Source: Urechis unicinctus
Lineage: Eukaryota > Annelida > Polychaeta > Xenopneusta > Urechidae
Assembly: GCA_034190875.2 (NCBI GenBank)
Contig: CM067349.1
Location: 4,031,311-4,095,310, forward strand
Length of the DNA: 64,000 nucleotides
Direction of reading: 5' to 3'
In this document: piece by piece, positions 1 through 16,680 of the stretch
Layout: every line of letters starts with the position of its first letter
Numbering within the stretch: the stretch's first letter is position 1
Translations under genes and position numbers: made by a program
The notes under the pieces: model-generated
What the model was told of the DNA's origin: nothing
Database searches by the model: none
What the model saw: only the letters and a program-made list of their open reading frames with translations

Positions 1-2095
1 ACGACCACGCAGCATGCAACCTAAACTGAGTGACACCTATTTTGACAAAACCATTGAATCTCTTGCTTGCATCGACAGTCAACATCGCGACCTGTATTGG
101 TCGGACGATGCACCTGATCAGAAAGTTGATAATAGGAACAAAACTGTTTCGGACTGTTGAACATAAATGATTAATATCGTTTACAATTGTTTTACAACAA
201 ATATCGACATTATTCAGTCCCAATAATATCACATTTTGAAACTTAAAGATGCTGCAAGTATCATCCGATTCGTTGAGCATTCTGCATACCTGTATGGACC
301 CTTTGTATGCGAATTGTGCTTTTTTAAAATTTAAATACGACGTAGCTGTTGCGAGCTGTTTTTAAATCCTTTCTAATACGTCTAGATCACATTAATGGTT
401 AGGTGGCCTTAATAATATCCCCCTCATTTGGCCCACCGATTTGATTATGCGTCATTTGAAGCGACAACTGAATGACTACCAGGTCTTCTCGAGCACTCGT
501 AATACAGAAATGTTTTTTTCGCTAATTGGTTCCAACAAACTAATGAAATGTGTTACTTGATATAGCTGCGATTCATGGTTGTGAGGCACAATGCAACTGA
601 AATCATTAGCAATTAAGGAAAACTTGCTATGCCAACTGAGCTCCACAGTTCTATTAACTATTGAGGCACCCGTTTGTGCTACAGAGCATACGATTATGCA
701 AACATCTGTAACCTTGAAATAGTGACCGGCGATTTAATAACATGCGGAATAATAAAACAAACCATCTGCTCAGAGCTATTTAATTTTGCATTCAATCCAA
801 ACGGACGTCGATATTCATGAAAACAGAAAGTTTAACTATATTCACTGAGCAATTTCTGCGTTATGGTGGGTAGGCTATGAGTACTAACGAGACCTCTTCT
901 AGTCACTGATGTGTCAAGAGAAAATCTGTTATCTCACAGAAAAATCTGAAAAATCACAGAATCAGCAAAGATTACTTACAGATTAAGCTTGATGTTGTTA
1001 CGTCCATGAGCTTCATACATAAATGATCAATCACATATTTCCCTGTATTGTTCAAAAACGTTGAACTGTATTTATCAATATGAGGCAGTTAAACTTACCT
1101 TCAACTCAACCTTACTCATCTAAACCTACAAGCATAACAGAATGTGATGTTTATTTGTAACGCCAATGTTTCTTGGTCCGTTTTGACTTCCGCAAACCAG
1201 CTGATTACATTGGTTATATTAATGATGACAGACCGAGGCAGATTGATGTCTGCTCTGCAATTTTGTTTAAAAGAGTTTTGTTTCTTTGTTCTCGTTTAGA
1301 GAGATATAATGCCCTTATACAGCTGAGGCTTTATGTAAATAATGTATTATACGTAAAGTAGGTCAGTATACAGTGTTATGCTACAATATGCATCACGCAG
1401 ACTACCACACAGTCACACACGGACCCGCCAGTTTAAACATATGAACACACAAACAAACTCATACACGCGACGCAAAAATTGTAAAGAAATGATTTGCTGC
1501 GGAAGTCGGTCAAGTGTTCATTAGAGATGCAATTACTTTACGTTTTCGAATATGTGTGGCATGTAATTTGAAATCTACCCGTCGCTACTCTGTCACATAC
1601 TTGCACTATACCAGCACTAAACAGTACATGACATGTCTCTGCTACTTTGTTCGTCAGAGAAACGTTTAGTTATCAAATAACTCCGTCCATACTGCTATAA
1701 ATTAAGCATAAATGGAATGGTCATACTCCCCATGGAGAAGGCAACAGCCTCGTCATATCCATGTTTACGATTGCCACTGCAGGCAAAACTGTGCGTCAAT
1801 ATTTTCATTACTGGGATTTGACATTTCAGAGATACCAGCACATCACGCCCATTCCTGTCCCCTTAAATGGCTTCTTCTCGGCTGTTGTAAAGCAATCAGG
1901 GCACTATTGCTATTTAAGGCAGTATAATTCGAGCATTCTGCTACCATCCGTCTATTCAACAATGTGCTAGCTGATGCTAACAGTCATCTCAACGAATACA
2001 AAACCCTCACATAATCAAACGAGTAATCCATTTATCCATTTCTATTTGCAAGTCGGCTGTTTAGATTGTTATTCATCGTTTTAGCATCTGATACA
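1..2095. other. No recognised gene
   Basis: AT-rich stretch with only short chance reading frames (up to about 70 codons) that resemble no family I know. No RNA gene, inverted repeat or satellite stands out. It may hold further inverted copies of the long blocks seen later, but I could not align them confidently. Confidence 0.5.
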
Positions 2096-2099
2096 TAAT

Positions 2100-2400
2100 G
2101 TCATGTAAAAATGCTATACATAGTCCATAAGAGCATTGACCGTAGAGTGCTTAGACAAAGCACTCACAGTCCCGGATATTGATGGAGAAGGTTCCGTTGT
2201 CCACGTAGCTATGCCGGAGGAAGGCGTTCTAACGTTAACATTGCTGCCATTTTGATAATTATTCACAACTGGAGGCTTTAAGTTATATTCGTTTCTATTA
2301 ATGCTCATCAGAAAACCATGCCAATACAATTCCAACTTGTGCAACGACAAGTCCATAGTTAGTCTTTAATTACCTGACTCAAATTAAAGGTTCGTATTCA
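2100..2400 (-). repeat. Inverted partial copy of block G
   Basis: Read on the minus strand, this segment aligns with 55,190-55,310 and 60,750-60,840 (shared words such as GAACGCCTTCCTC and ACCTTC-CCATCAAT). The 80-codon minus-strand frame across it is part of the repeat. The corresponding frames in the other copies are different or interrupted, so I do not call a gene. Together with 4,480-5,560 it shows that the left end of the window carries block copies in the opposite orientation to the rest. Confidence 0.55.
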
Positions 2401-2743
2401 AATCGTACTGAATGGTATTGCCCTGTGACTGGACATAGGCATCTTCCTTCTTAGACGGCCAAATAATTGCCAGTTACAGGTACATTAAAAGCTCCTAAAC
2501 AGACACGTTTATTTTCTTAATGTAGAATATATTCAGTAGTATATCAACTATTTCAAAGCTTGGATCCCTATTGTCATATATTTGCGACAGTCTGTGGTTA
2601 TTGCAAACAACCAAATCACCATTGACCAAAACCAGCAACTGCTGGTCTGTTTCTCCAACCTGGTTGCTGAAGACTTCATTGTTCTCGGAATAGCTCGGCT
2701 GACCCCTACAATCACGCTGACCTCAGTGCGGGAGGATATTTGA

Positions 2744-3126
2744 CACTTTGACACGAGCAATTACTCACACATTGCATGCCAACATCAATAAGAAGGTGTT
2801 GGGCAAAAATAAAGACGAGTCTGCCAGAGTGCCGATCAAGGAGTGTGTAGGCCTGCGTCGTAAGAGGTTCTCTGTCATGATGTCTGAAACAAGCAAAATC
2901 AGAGAGGTAAATGGGGTGACAAAGATTGTAGTGATGAAGCATTTTTGCCACTCCCAATACACGAAGTCTCTGTACCCACAAAAGCAGTTCCGCCATAGAA
3001 TGAACATGCTACGTATTGTGCTCACAAGATATATGGGCTACACGTCAACAAGGTGTCACACTCCCCGTTTGACTCAAAGCGCTGGGTAGCCACAAACGGC
3101 GTAGACAGCTTAGCCTATGGTCAAGT
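2744..3126 (+). pseudogene. Relic of a family B DNA polymerase C-terminus (Polinton/adintovirus type)
   Basis: A short plus-strand remnant of the C-terminal thumb/tail region of a protein-primed family B DNA polymerase, as carried by Polinton/Maverick elements and relatives. Landmarks in order: HFDTSNY at 2,744-2,764; NKKVLGKNKDE from about 2,784; CVGLRRKRFS at the position where relatives have the EFVGLR-K-YS motif; and FDSKRWVATNGVDSLAYG near 3,068-3,121, matching the usual DDKRY...DG(I/V)-TLAYGH ending. The frame changes twice: between 2,765 and 2,781, and near 3,055-3,065. A stop lies at 2,741-2,743, just before the first motif. The palm and exonuclease domains are absent, and no integrase, ATPase or capsid gene is recognisable nearby, so this is a solitary dead fragment. 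Family assignment is from recalled motifs, not a search. Confidence 0.7.
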
Positions 3127-4221
3127 AAATTTACCAGTATACTATCGTGGCAGAGTCGGGTGCATTAGGGGTCCAATAGTTAGCCATAAATTACGGCAGC
3201 CCTGACCAAATTTGCACTGAAAAAGCGGAGTCGGGGTCCTGTATATTCTATATATAGTTACGTGTAGTATGGATGATAGGGTTCACAACAAAAGTGAACT
3301 GATCAGCCTACCGGGCTAACAGGGTGATCATGAAATTATGTAAACAAATATGTTGTGTAAGGGGTAATAGGGCTTAACAATGCGTATGAGCTTGCTGTGC
3401 CAGAACTCCCTTTGCCTATACTACTATCTTGTTAAGCCTTATTTTCATTATATCCAGAATTGTATGCAACAGATTCAACTACTGCGAAGGATAGTTAATC
3501 CAAAATTTTCACTCACAGCAATACTTTCAGAATGCAGCATCACCATTTTTCAATATTGAGACACGGAACACGTTATGATATGATGCGGATCGACCACATT
3601 AGATTAAACGAATTGATGTATTACGCCATGCAAAATCCTTATGCTCAGCATCCTAAAATGTCAATTCAATCTCGTTTCAGCAATATCATTTAAAATCATA
3701 TTATTGAATATTATTTCTACACTGAAAGACGCCTTATGCTTACCATATGACTGCGGATAGCCATATTGAGTTTAAGTGCTGAATTAATGAAGTGCACAGG
3801 CTCTCACTAAGCACTTGGGTGGGTTCAGCCAATATAATAGTGTTACCAGTTTGACAAAGGGGTGTTTTATGTCAAACGGAAAGTCGGTATGTTATATAGT
3901 ATCTATTGAAAACATGGAATCATCGGTAACGAAAAAGTCTTACTGTGGCCATCAGGCCCGTATTCACCAATAAAAAAGTCATCAACAGTTCTACAGGATC
4001 TTGCTATACACTCGCCGACAATTTGGCGAAGTAATGCTATATAATTCCCATCAAACCCCGTATATCGCCCGTCGAAAGTGTATAAACTGCACCAAAACTC
4101 GAGGATGATTGGGAAAACGACAGCAATAAAAAACATTTACAGTAGCGTCAATTGCGGCAGAAATAGCGTTAGGGATACAGGTAGGCTGCAACTGAAAAAA
4201 CTGGAAAGGAAATCGAATAAG
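3127..4221. other. No recognised gene
   Basis: Between the polymerase relic and the minisatellite I see only short frames on both strands. No terminal repeat that would mark the right edge of a polymerase-bearing element is visible. Confidence 0.45.
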
Positions 4222-4432
4222 CGAACTACATTGACAGAACTACATCGACAGAACTACATCGACAGAACTACATTGACAGAACTACATCGACAGAACTACA
4301 TTGACAGAACTACATTGACAGAACTACATTGACAGAGCTACATCGACAGAACTACATTGACAGAACTACATTGACAGAACTACATTAACAGAACTACATT
4401 GACAGAACTACATTTACAGAACTACATTGACA
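4222..4432 (+). repeat. 14-bp minisatellite
   Basis: About 15 tandem copies of a 14-bp unit, GACAGAACTACATT, with a recurrent T/C variant at the last two positions (CATTGACAG / CATCGACAG) and a few A or T substitutions near the right edge. Since 14 is not a multiple of three, the peptide from the overlapping frame cycles through three reading phases and is not a real protein. Confidence 0.95.
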
Positions 4433-4479
4433 ACTATGTCACAAAGTAAAAGCGTATTCCGTTCAATTACGCCATTACA

Positions 4480-5560
4480 TCTCACAACATTCGTGTCAAT
4501 GTCAATTGGTTGCATTTACATGCTGGTTAAATGTTTAGTTATCGGAACTACATAAAATTAACCGGATAAAACATTAGGGCATACATTTGATATTGGGCCT
4601 GGATCGATCCTTTAATTGTAAATGATTAATGTATTAGTTGTGTTTTTGAAGTACTTTTACATCGTAAGGATAGCTCATAGGCGACCTCTACTTGACCTTT
4701 GCAAGTTAAGCTTAAAAATGTTGGCATAATAATTTATTTGTCAGCAAACACAACCACTGGGCATATTGATCAGATATGCATGATATGTGTTGGTTCTGAC
4801 ATTATGTAACTTAAATTGTAACATCAATCGCGTGGCCAAGAGTTATCAGAATGATTACGCACACATCGTTCGATATAACAAGTCCAATCAGCTATAATGT
4901 CAACGCCAAACAAAAAAGTAAATTTTTCAAAATTGGATGACAGTTTATAATGACACCATCATCCGTTTGCAATTGACACTAGCAAAGACGGGGTGAATAT
5001 ATGTCGACTGCCTACATTCACAACGCAGAATAACATCAATATACAGCAAAGGGTCAACATCGAATTCACATAATTTGTCTCACTAATTATTTGCGGATGA
5101 TATCATGTTTCCATTTGGCAATACATCACACGCCGAAAGCATTGACATACGACATCCCCTTGTCATATAGCTCGTAATGCAGTGTCACAGAGCAGATGTC
5201 AAATTCAACATTGCAAGTCAATATTCACTCGGCACTTCTGAAGTTTATATATCTGGACGCATTCATCAGACAATAACATGAATAAATAGGGCAGTGCGAA
5301 CATTAGTCCCACAGCTGTTAGATGTAGGTCTTCGAATATTCCAACCAACTCCACAGTTACAAACATTGACCAGTCGTTTATGTTGCTAGTAAATCTCATT
5401 TACAGCAACAGCAATAATAGCTCTATCTGCATTCTGCAAAGGTCAGTGTGACATTTGCCCGACGTTCACCCAGTTACTGCTTTGAATATATATGGCCCTT
5501 ATATTATCCATGAAAGTACTTGAGTTATATAGTTCTGCGGGTGAGTGGTGCAAATGTCAA
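4480..5560 (-). repeat. Inverted copy of the F/G junction
   Basis: On the minus strand this runs parallel to 16,390-17,230. The run from about 5,560 down to 5,400 matches 16,390-16,490 (ATATATGGCCCTT / AGGGCCATATAT; TGCAGAATGCAGATAGAGC). The 5,290-5,165 stretch matches 16,600-16,715 (CTGATGAATGCGTCCAGATATATAAAC). The TTTGATATTGGGCCT stretch near 4,590 matches 12,030 and 17,210. This copy lies in the opposite orientation to the blocks from 11.5 kb onward. Confidence 0.75.
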
Positions 5561-9795
<4,235 letters not shown>

Positions 9796-9798
9796 TTA
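9796..9798. repeat. Target-site duplication TTA (left)
   Basis: TTA immediately before the terminal AGGCCCGG. The same triplet follows the other end at 11,074-11,076. A 3-bp TTA/TAA duplication is the known signature of PIF/Harbinger elements. Confidence 0.75.
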
Positions 9799-11073
9799 AG
9801 GCCCGGTCACACAGCCTTTCGCGTCTGTATCGCTGGTAAAATTTCGCGATTTTTTTTTTTGCCCACGGTTGCCCGTGGTGGAAAATGTGCAAAATTGGCT
9901 TACCCGTGGTTTACCCGTGGTATGCCCGCGGAACAGACGCCGGCGACTGTTCCGCGTCCTTATCGCGGGTGAAGCGCGGCGGTACCGCGGCCTACCACGG
10001 GTATAATAAAGCAGCCGAACCGGGCTGTAGAAATCATAACCGCTCAAGACACAGTCCAATGAAGATCAAGCTATGGCACCGAAGAAGAAGCCCACGTCGA
10101 GTTCCCCGGCCAAGAAGAAGAAGCAGCGTGCGAGCAAGAAGCCGAGGGCGAAGGCAGCAGATGAAGACAGCCCAGTGCCAGTAGAGGCCGCCAAGAAGCC
10201 CAAGGCAGGAGTCACAGTGGAGGTGCAAGCTGTCGTCCACTCTGCTGCCGAAGTTCCGAGTGCTCGTGGCGAGGTCGAGGCCAGTCCTGCTGTCAGTCCA
10301 AGAGCTGCCAGTCTAGTTGAAGAGGAGGAAGAATCTCTTGATGGACCACCCTCCTCCTCCTTCGTCTTCTTCTGTCAATGAGGAGCTGATGGACCTGTAC
10401 CACTTGGTTCTGATGCTGCTGGAGCAACAAGACGAGGTCATTACGGTGACGGGGATCCATGTTCACCCCTTGACGTCTGGAGCACAACTGACGAATGCTC
10501 GGCAAATCGCGCTTTTTATATACCTAAAATCAGAAGTTGTACGGACGCGATTAGGCCGTGGACAATCGTATTTGGGACGTGTACAAGATGCAATTGAACG
10601 TAATTAGGCCGGTATTGGGGCGCGCTGTTTACACGGAGAAAGACGTTTGTCCGTGCTTACACGCGGTACACACGCTAATGCACGTGATAACAACGCGGTA
10701 CAGACGCGGAACAAACGTGCTATGACCGTGCTCCACCCGCGATTACCCGCTAAAATTTCGCGTCCTACCACGTGTAACCGCGGCCGTAGCACGTCCTAGC
10801 ACGTTTGTTCCGCGTCTGTACCGCGTCTTTACCGCGTGTGTACCACATGTACCGCCCGCGATTACCCGCGGTCTAAATTTTTGGGCAGCCCAAAACTTTT
10901 TCGCGCGGCCAACCGCGTGTGAATTTCTTACCGCGTGTAACGACGGGTAAAGTACGGCTGTATCGCGTCTTTATCGCGACCTCAAAGCGTCCAACAGCGT
11001 CTGCTTCACGGGCAGAAATTTTTGGCCGTGATTCGGCCGCGATACGCCCGTGGAGGGCTGTGTGACCGGGCCT
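9799..11073. mobile_element. GC-rich TIR element, PIF/Harbinger-like, non-autonomous
   Basis: A 1,275-bp element, strongly GC-rich against its AT-rich surroundings. It is bounded by perfect 18-bp inverted termini, AGGCCCGGTCACACAGCC at 9,799-9,816 and its complement at 11,056-11,073, and flanked by TTA on both sides. The duplication suggests PIF/Harbinger. The sub-terminal regions (about 9,860-10,010 and 10,600-11,050) are dense with variants of CCCGTGG, CCCGCGG and CCGCGTGT in both orientations. There is no DDE transposase frame, so it would need a partner in trans. It encloses a lysine-rich open frame at 10,073-10,381. Confidence 0.8.
10073..10381 (+). CDS. Lysine-rich open frame inside the TIR element (doubtful)
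   Basis: A 102-codon frame starting at the first ATG after the left sub-terminal region. Residues 3-27 are a lysine/arginine-rich tract resembling a bipartite nuclear localisation signal. The middle is Ala/Pro/Val-rich, and a run of five glutamates lies at 83-87 before a serine cluster. About 15 codons before its stop, the neighbouring frame (from about 10,346 to 10,607) takes over with a plausible helical stretch (NEELMDLYHLVLMLLEQQ), so one indel may have split a longer protein of roughly 175-180 residues. PIF/Harbinger elements often encode a second, DNA-binding protein, and this could be a remnant of one or a captured host exon. No domain is recognisable, and GC-rich composition alone can produce such a frame. 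Confidence 0.35.
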   Translation: MAPKKKPTSSSPAKKKKQRASKKPRAKAADEDSPVPVEAAKKPKAGVTVEVQAVVHSAAEVPSARGEVEASPAVSPRAASLVEEEEESLDGPPSSSFVFFCQ

Positions 11074-11076
11074 TTA
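11074..11076. repeat. Target-site duplication TTA (right)
   Basis: TTA directly after the terminal CCGGGCCT, matching 9,796-9,798. Confidence 0.75.
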
Positions 11077-11560
11077 GAGCCACAAAGAAAATTTAGGGGC
11101 GCGGCTGTTGAGTGCCAAATTGACAACAAACCTACCCATCATCATAACGTTCCCTCTCCGTCTTCAGTTTGATGCAGTTCCCCACTGCAGCTGATATTAG
11201 TTATAAACCTCAGCTTCCCAGATCAACGAGTGGCCTACGTGTCACCTGCTACCTCGCCCCTCTCCTCGTGCTTATCCCATATCCTAAAGCCCGAGCGACT
11301 TCTGAGCCCTAACTAATTAGGATAAAGATTGTCCAATGAGAATTGGGATAGCGTGCCTAAGTTGTTGAGAGAATCACTTTAACATCTTAAAATCAGTTCT
11401 ATCCTCGTCTCCGAGCTCAACACATCTATCGCCAATCTTTAGGCCAAGCTACAACTTAAATTCAAAAGTCATGTGTAACAAAATCGACCAATAAGATATC
11501 TCATGCGCTCTTGTTGATTTTGTGGCAGGGCTACCTTACAGTTGGCTTGCTGAAAATGCT
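11077..11560. other. No recognised gene
   Basis: About 480 bp of unremarkable sequence between the GC-rich element and the first plus-orientation G block. Confidence 0.5.
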
Positions 11561-13680
11561 CATTGCATTGTCTGATTAGAGCGAGTTCTCAATGGTTACT
11601 TCCATGGCGAGCCGCGCGTGAAATAGACAAGTACATTTTCCGAATGGATGATGTTCATTATAAACCGTTTTTCTGTTAGGCGTTGCGATTAAAGCAGATT
11701 GGACTTGAAGCATCGCACGGCGAGAGATTAATGTGTTATTAGTTTGATCTATTCTGACCATGCGATTGGCGAGCAGGGTTATATTAATATCGCTTCATTG
11801 TATGGTTCATACCGCCAGTGTTAGCGATGTGCATATACATGCGCCGTATAGTTCACGCCTCTCGTTGGCGTACCAGTGCACCTCTAAACAATACAAAAAG
11901 TGGACCCGCCAACGTTCTTAAGTTTAACCTACGAATGTCAGACAGAGATCGTCTATGAGTTATCCTTACGATGTACAACACTTCACAAACACAATCATTA
12001 CATCATGTATGCTCAATGAAATGATCGATCAAGGCCCAATATCAAATGGATGTCATAAAGCAGGTGTTATCCAGGTATTTGTTTAACAGTCCCAATAGTT
12101 GCTAAACATTTATACAGCGAGAAAATACAAACAAATCGCTGCTACTAAACGGCATTCCAAATGGCGGTAACATAATAATCAATGTTGTAATTTATTCATT
12201 TTCTTTCTCAGGAATTTGCATTTGCTCGATTCATAGTATTGTTGCCCGTGGGTATTACTTCCTACGCGCCATAATAAACGCTTCTGTAATCATTTTCTAT
12301 CGTTAACATCTGCCAAGAGGCAAGTATATATGCGTTTTGTTATGCTTTTACACAGCCAAGCCAAGTAGTATAAACAATATAGGATGCTTTTACAGGTTAC
12401 ACTTTCGACGGACGTCATCATTACATCGGTATTTGCTTTAGTCTGATCGACAGAAAATTCAACGCAAAATTGATAGCAGGCTTTACTCCTCATCTGAGAG
12501 CATAAAGAAAGACAACGAGGATGATGGGATTAAGTAGCATTAGTGCGACAAATCGACGGTGTGTATTCAGCAAGGTCATTGATAAATCATCCTGATGACT
12601 TGTTAATCGGTGTAAAACCATCTCGTTTACACCGTTGTATTGGCCGAACCTACCCAATGGATTTGTGAAAGCAATAGTCTATGTCAGCATTTAGCAGATA
12701 AAACCAGTATGGTGAATATTCAGTAGCACAAATGGTACGCATTTGGCTTCTTTCGGCGTAACGATTGTATTGAATAATGCGAGTTGCGCTGAGATTGAAT
12801 TGAAATGTAAGGATGCTGATCAAATATGGGGATTTGCAATGGCGTAATGCCGAAATTCGGCCGAGCAATGCCATATTCTCATAAGTTAATAGTGTTTGTA
12901 TGTGCGTAGGCAGAATTTGTGCCAGTGAAAGTATTGATTTAGCTGTTCGTCGATGTAACTTTATCCGCTGTGTACAATTGTTGGTAGATATATTTTACAT
13001 TGCACATTTTACAAATAACATCTACCAAATAAACAACCATTTTAATACAAATAAAACCTCCTACAAAACCGTTAACTCTATACATCAACAGAAATAAGAC
13101 TCTGTGACCGTTTATGATCCACTTCAGTGCATGGCGTTCCACCTTCTAACATACCATCGAAGGCGGGAATGTCAGGAATTATTGGAATCAGTCAGTCAGT
13201 CCCTTAGTTATTTATATGCAACTTTTTTTCTGTTCATTCCCTATCTTTTAATATCGAGAGCAAAAGTCGGAACATTACTGAAACTCAGGTTCTTGTGCAG
13301 AAATATTCAGAACAATTGGAACTACAACCTTGAATGTGCATTAGGTAATTAAGTCTGATCTCGCCGTGGACTATTCCTTGCCTCATTATCTGCCCGTTAT
13401 GCTGCTAAGCTTCAGTTAACATTAACAGAAGAAATCTTACCTCAGTTATGAATCGTAATCAATGCAAAAAACAATAGAGGCATAACTTTGATGACAACGT
13501 AACCTCTACCATCAATCGGAATATTGTACCTATCTGTGGGGTAATGAGGTCAACCGTTAATTGGAATTTATTTACCTTCTTAACCATGATATTCATAAAG
13601 TGCATTTGTGACACATGCGCTGATGAGTGCAAGGGAAAATAGTATTAAAACCGTTATAAATATGGCGTTCAATATAGATA
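11560..13680 (+). repeat. Block G, copy 1
   Basis: Aligns, with gaps, with 16.9-18.8 kb, 30.3-32.3 kb, 53.5-55.2 kb and 59.3-60.7 kb. Anchors: AGCAGGGTTATATT near 11,775; a CAGGTTACACTTTCGACGG-type motif near 12,400; GAAAGCAATAGTCTATGTCA at 12,668, also exact at 30,900; and a CCGTTAAC...CATCAACA motif near 13,070. No reading frame is kept between copies, so the block appears non-coding. Confidence 0.75.
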
Positions 13681-13699
13681 TACGTAATGCTCAACAAGT

Positions 13700-14290
13700 C
13701 AGATGATACGTTTTACCAAAGGGGTTTGAAGGGGGACTAATAGTATAGATTATTATTGTGAACCATTGTTACAGATATTTATCATTTATGCTGAACAATC
13801 TGAAACAGTTGTGTTCCTATTATCAACTTCATAACTAATGTACATCTTCCGATCAATACAGGTCGAACTGTTGACTTGCGATGCACGCAAGAGATTTTAT
13901 GGTAATGTACAAACGGGTGTCACTCAATTCAGGCTTTATGGCGCTAGGTCGTTACGACGGGCTTGATATAATATGCTCGATAGATCATATGGATTATGGT
14001 TATTATCTTCTTTATGCATAGTTGATTGTAAACCGAAAACACAATTATCATAAAGCATTCGGATATCCCTAATGTTCTTCATCTTGTTATTGTCTAGTGC
14101 TTTGGCGCACTTGCTTTAAATCTGCTTTCTCCTAGACCAGTTTGTGCCGAATGAATGCAATGTTTCTTACCATTCGGGACTAAAAGATAAAAAGGTATCC
14201 TCATACACGCACGCACACGCATACTTGAACTCGCAATACGAGCTGCTGGTATATGATTGATTACAGTTTGAAGAATTATTGCCAGAAGAC
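13700..14290 (+). repeat. Block K, copy 1
   Basis: Matches 32,330-32,860 at high similarity over about 500 bp. Shared anchors include GAACAATCTGAAACA-like, TGTACATCTTCCGATC, CACAATTATC-TAA and CCTAATGTTCTTCATCT words in the same order and spacing. It ends at a short run of CACGCACGCAC. Confidence 0.75.
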
Positions 14291-14299
14291 CAATTTTGC

Positions 14300-16680
14300 A
14301 AACCATACAATTTGTACGACTGTGGGAGAGTCACTGTCTCGAATGAATCATGGCAATCCTATCAACTTCAGCAGATCATTGCGGCAATGATGTCGTGTAG
14401 GATAGCCACTTTAATAGACACATTAATCACGAGCGTGTTTGGCAGTGACAAAGTAATTACATTAGTTTATTTTAAGGTTAACAATTTAAGCAGCGAGTTC
14501 CAAAAACAAAACCGATGGGAGATAATTGTTTTTTCAAGTTTTCTTCTTGGAGGCGACGAATAGGCTTAATTTGACTTTAGATTAGACTGTTGCTTAAGGA
14601 TCCCAACAGATAGCAAGATAACACAAAACAGTATTCAAATTCAGATATGTACTGGTCATCTTGTCTTCATTTCTCGGACTACATTCAATTTTCGGAAGCG
14701 TTAACACTATTTCCGCTTCCAGAGGATATTTTTATGCTTGTTGTCCTCCGTGCACTATTTATGACATTGACTCAGCGTGCAAATATTACTTGATGCAGTT
14801 TGGTACCGATGTCTATAAAACGTTTAATATGTAATGAAGCCTTAGATTCATCGCATTCGTTTTGAGGTGTGATAATGGTACAAGGAACACCAGGCCTGTG
14901 GTTGGTTTCGACGACACTAAGTACCCATTGATTCGATGTATTGGTCAATTTTGCCAAAGCTAATCTTAACAGGGCTTCACTTCAATAACTAAGGTCATTG
15001 TATGTAAATTCTGTCGTATATTGTGATTTATGGCTTCTCTGAGGCGATGTGAATCAGCGCCAGCGAGATGCGCGCGGCTGCAGCGGGTGGTACTATCGCT
15101 TTATTACACATTTTCATGATGCAGAGCATGTGTATATCGAGTAAGATTATCTGTTGGAGCTAATGAGCTATGTTGACGTACTTTATAGCTATCCAGCGGC
15201 TGATACGGAATACGGAGCTTTAGTATAAATAGGTCGCCCGTAAATAGTTGCTATGAGTGCTATTCGCGTCTGTCATCAAGCTAAGAGCGTATTTGATATA
15301 TAGTTGGATTTGTTTGTTCGGGACTTAGGGAGCTGCAATAAGAGTATGACATCATCATAGCCCAAGAGCCTCCTATATTGCCAGTTATTCGAACCAGTAT
15401 TTACATTACACTTACCACTTGAGTATGCCAATTTGCCTCTGACGGAATGTTTTATAATTGATTCTGTTCGTAGTCTGGAAAGCAATAATACCATTTGTAC
15501 AGAATCCAACCGCATTTGCACCTAATGAAAGTCTCTTTATCTTTTAGGACAATGCCAATCTAAGGTCGGGATACTGACGAACATCATTGTTACGGATAAA
15601 GGTGGGCTAGTGAATTTCGAATGACAGGTGAACTGAACGTACAAAACAAGAAACTCTAACCTTACGTTGTTGTATATTATCACAAACTTAATGACTACCA
15701 ACAAATGCCGAAACTTCAATATCTGTCATATGTTTGTTTGAATTGGTTTGTTTTCAGAATTATCATTTGCTTGATGTAAGCCGATTTATAAGTCGGACAT
15801 ACCCATTGCAAATTTCAAGTGTGACTTCATATGAAGTCGGACACATAAATCCGCCAAGTCAAAAGTACTCCAGATGCTAAGTCAGTGAATTAATGGACGG
15901 ATTAGTAAGGCGGTGAATGAGCAAGCGATGCATTATGCGTTCATTGCTCCTTTTGTATTGTTCGGCCTTGGATTCTGTAAGTAACATACACACACAATGA
16001 GTTCGCTTGTTCGCATAATGGGACATGATCATTGGGTAGTTAAAGCGACAATACCGCTAGGAGCAAGTAATCGTACGTCTAGGAGGAGCTGATCGTCTGG
16101 CGAATCGAAGAGGAACTATATCAATCATATCGCCGTGTGCCTGAGAGGGAGCATAAAAAGCAGGAGAGCATAACAGCGGAAGTGGAGCAATGATATCAGG
16201 GATAAAAAGCTTCAGATAATGCTAATTAGCAATGAAGTTATTTCATCTTCTGTCACTTTCGTTCCTACATTCTACGAGTAATGTGCTATCGAATGATTCC
16301 CAATATCCAGTGGCTAGTACGTTTACATTCAATGAGATGCAATGAATATTGTACACCATTTACTTATAAAATAAAGGAATTACTTACATGGATAATAGAA
16401 GGGCCATATATATTCAATGCAGTAACTGGATGAACGTTTCTGGATGAACTTTGCAGAATGCAGATAGAGCAATAATTGCTGTTGCTATAAATAAGATAAA
16501 CTTTTAGCCTAGCAACATAAACAGCTGTTCAGTGTTTGCAACCGTTAAGTTGATTAGAATAGTCACCGGCATACATCTAATATGCGCAGTGCAATTTTGA
16601 TTCATGTGATTGTCTGATGAATGCGTCCAGATATATAAACGTCACAAGTATGGTCTGAATATTGACCTGCATTGTTAATG
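14300..16680 (+). repeat. Block F, copy 1
   Basis: Collinear with 22,600-24,225, 38,750-40,900 and 56,890-59,065. Anchors in order: TTAGATTAGACTGTTGCTT near 14,577; a CTTGTTGTCCTCCGTGCA-type motif near 14,740; TTCTCTGAGGCGATGTGAATC near 15,035; a GGACGGATTAGTA-GGCGGTGAATGAG motif near 15,895; and a GTGTTTGCAACCGTTAAGTTG motif near 16,535. No coding frame is conserved. Confidence 0.8.

Noticed and set aside
4078-4332. Repetitive Thr/Leu/His/Arg peptide frame
   Set aside because: Produced by the 14-bp minisatellite, whose non-triplet unit cycles through three reading phases.
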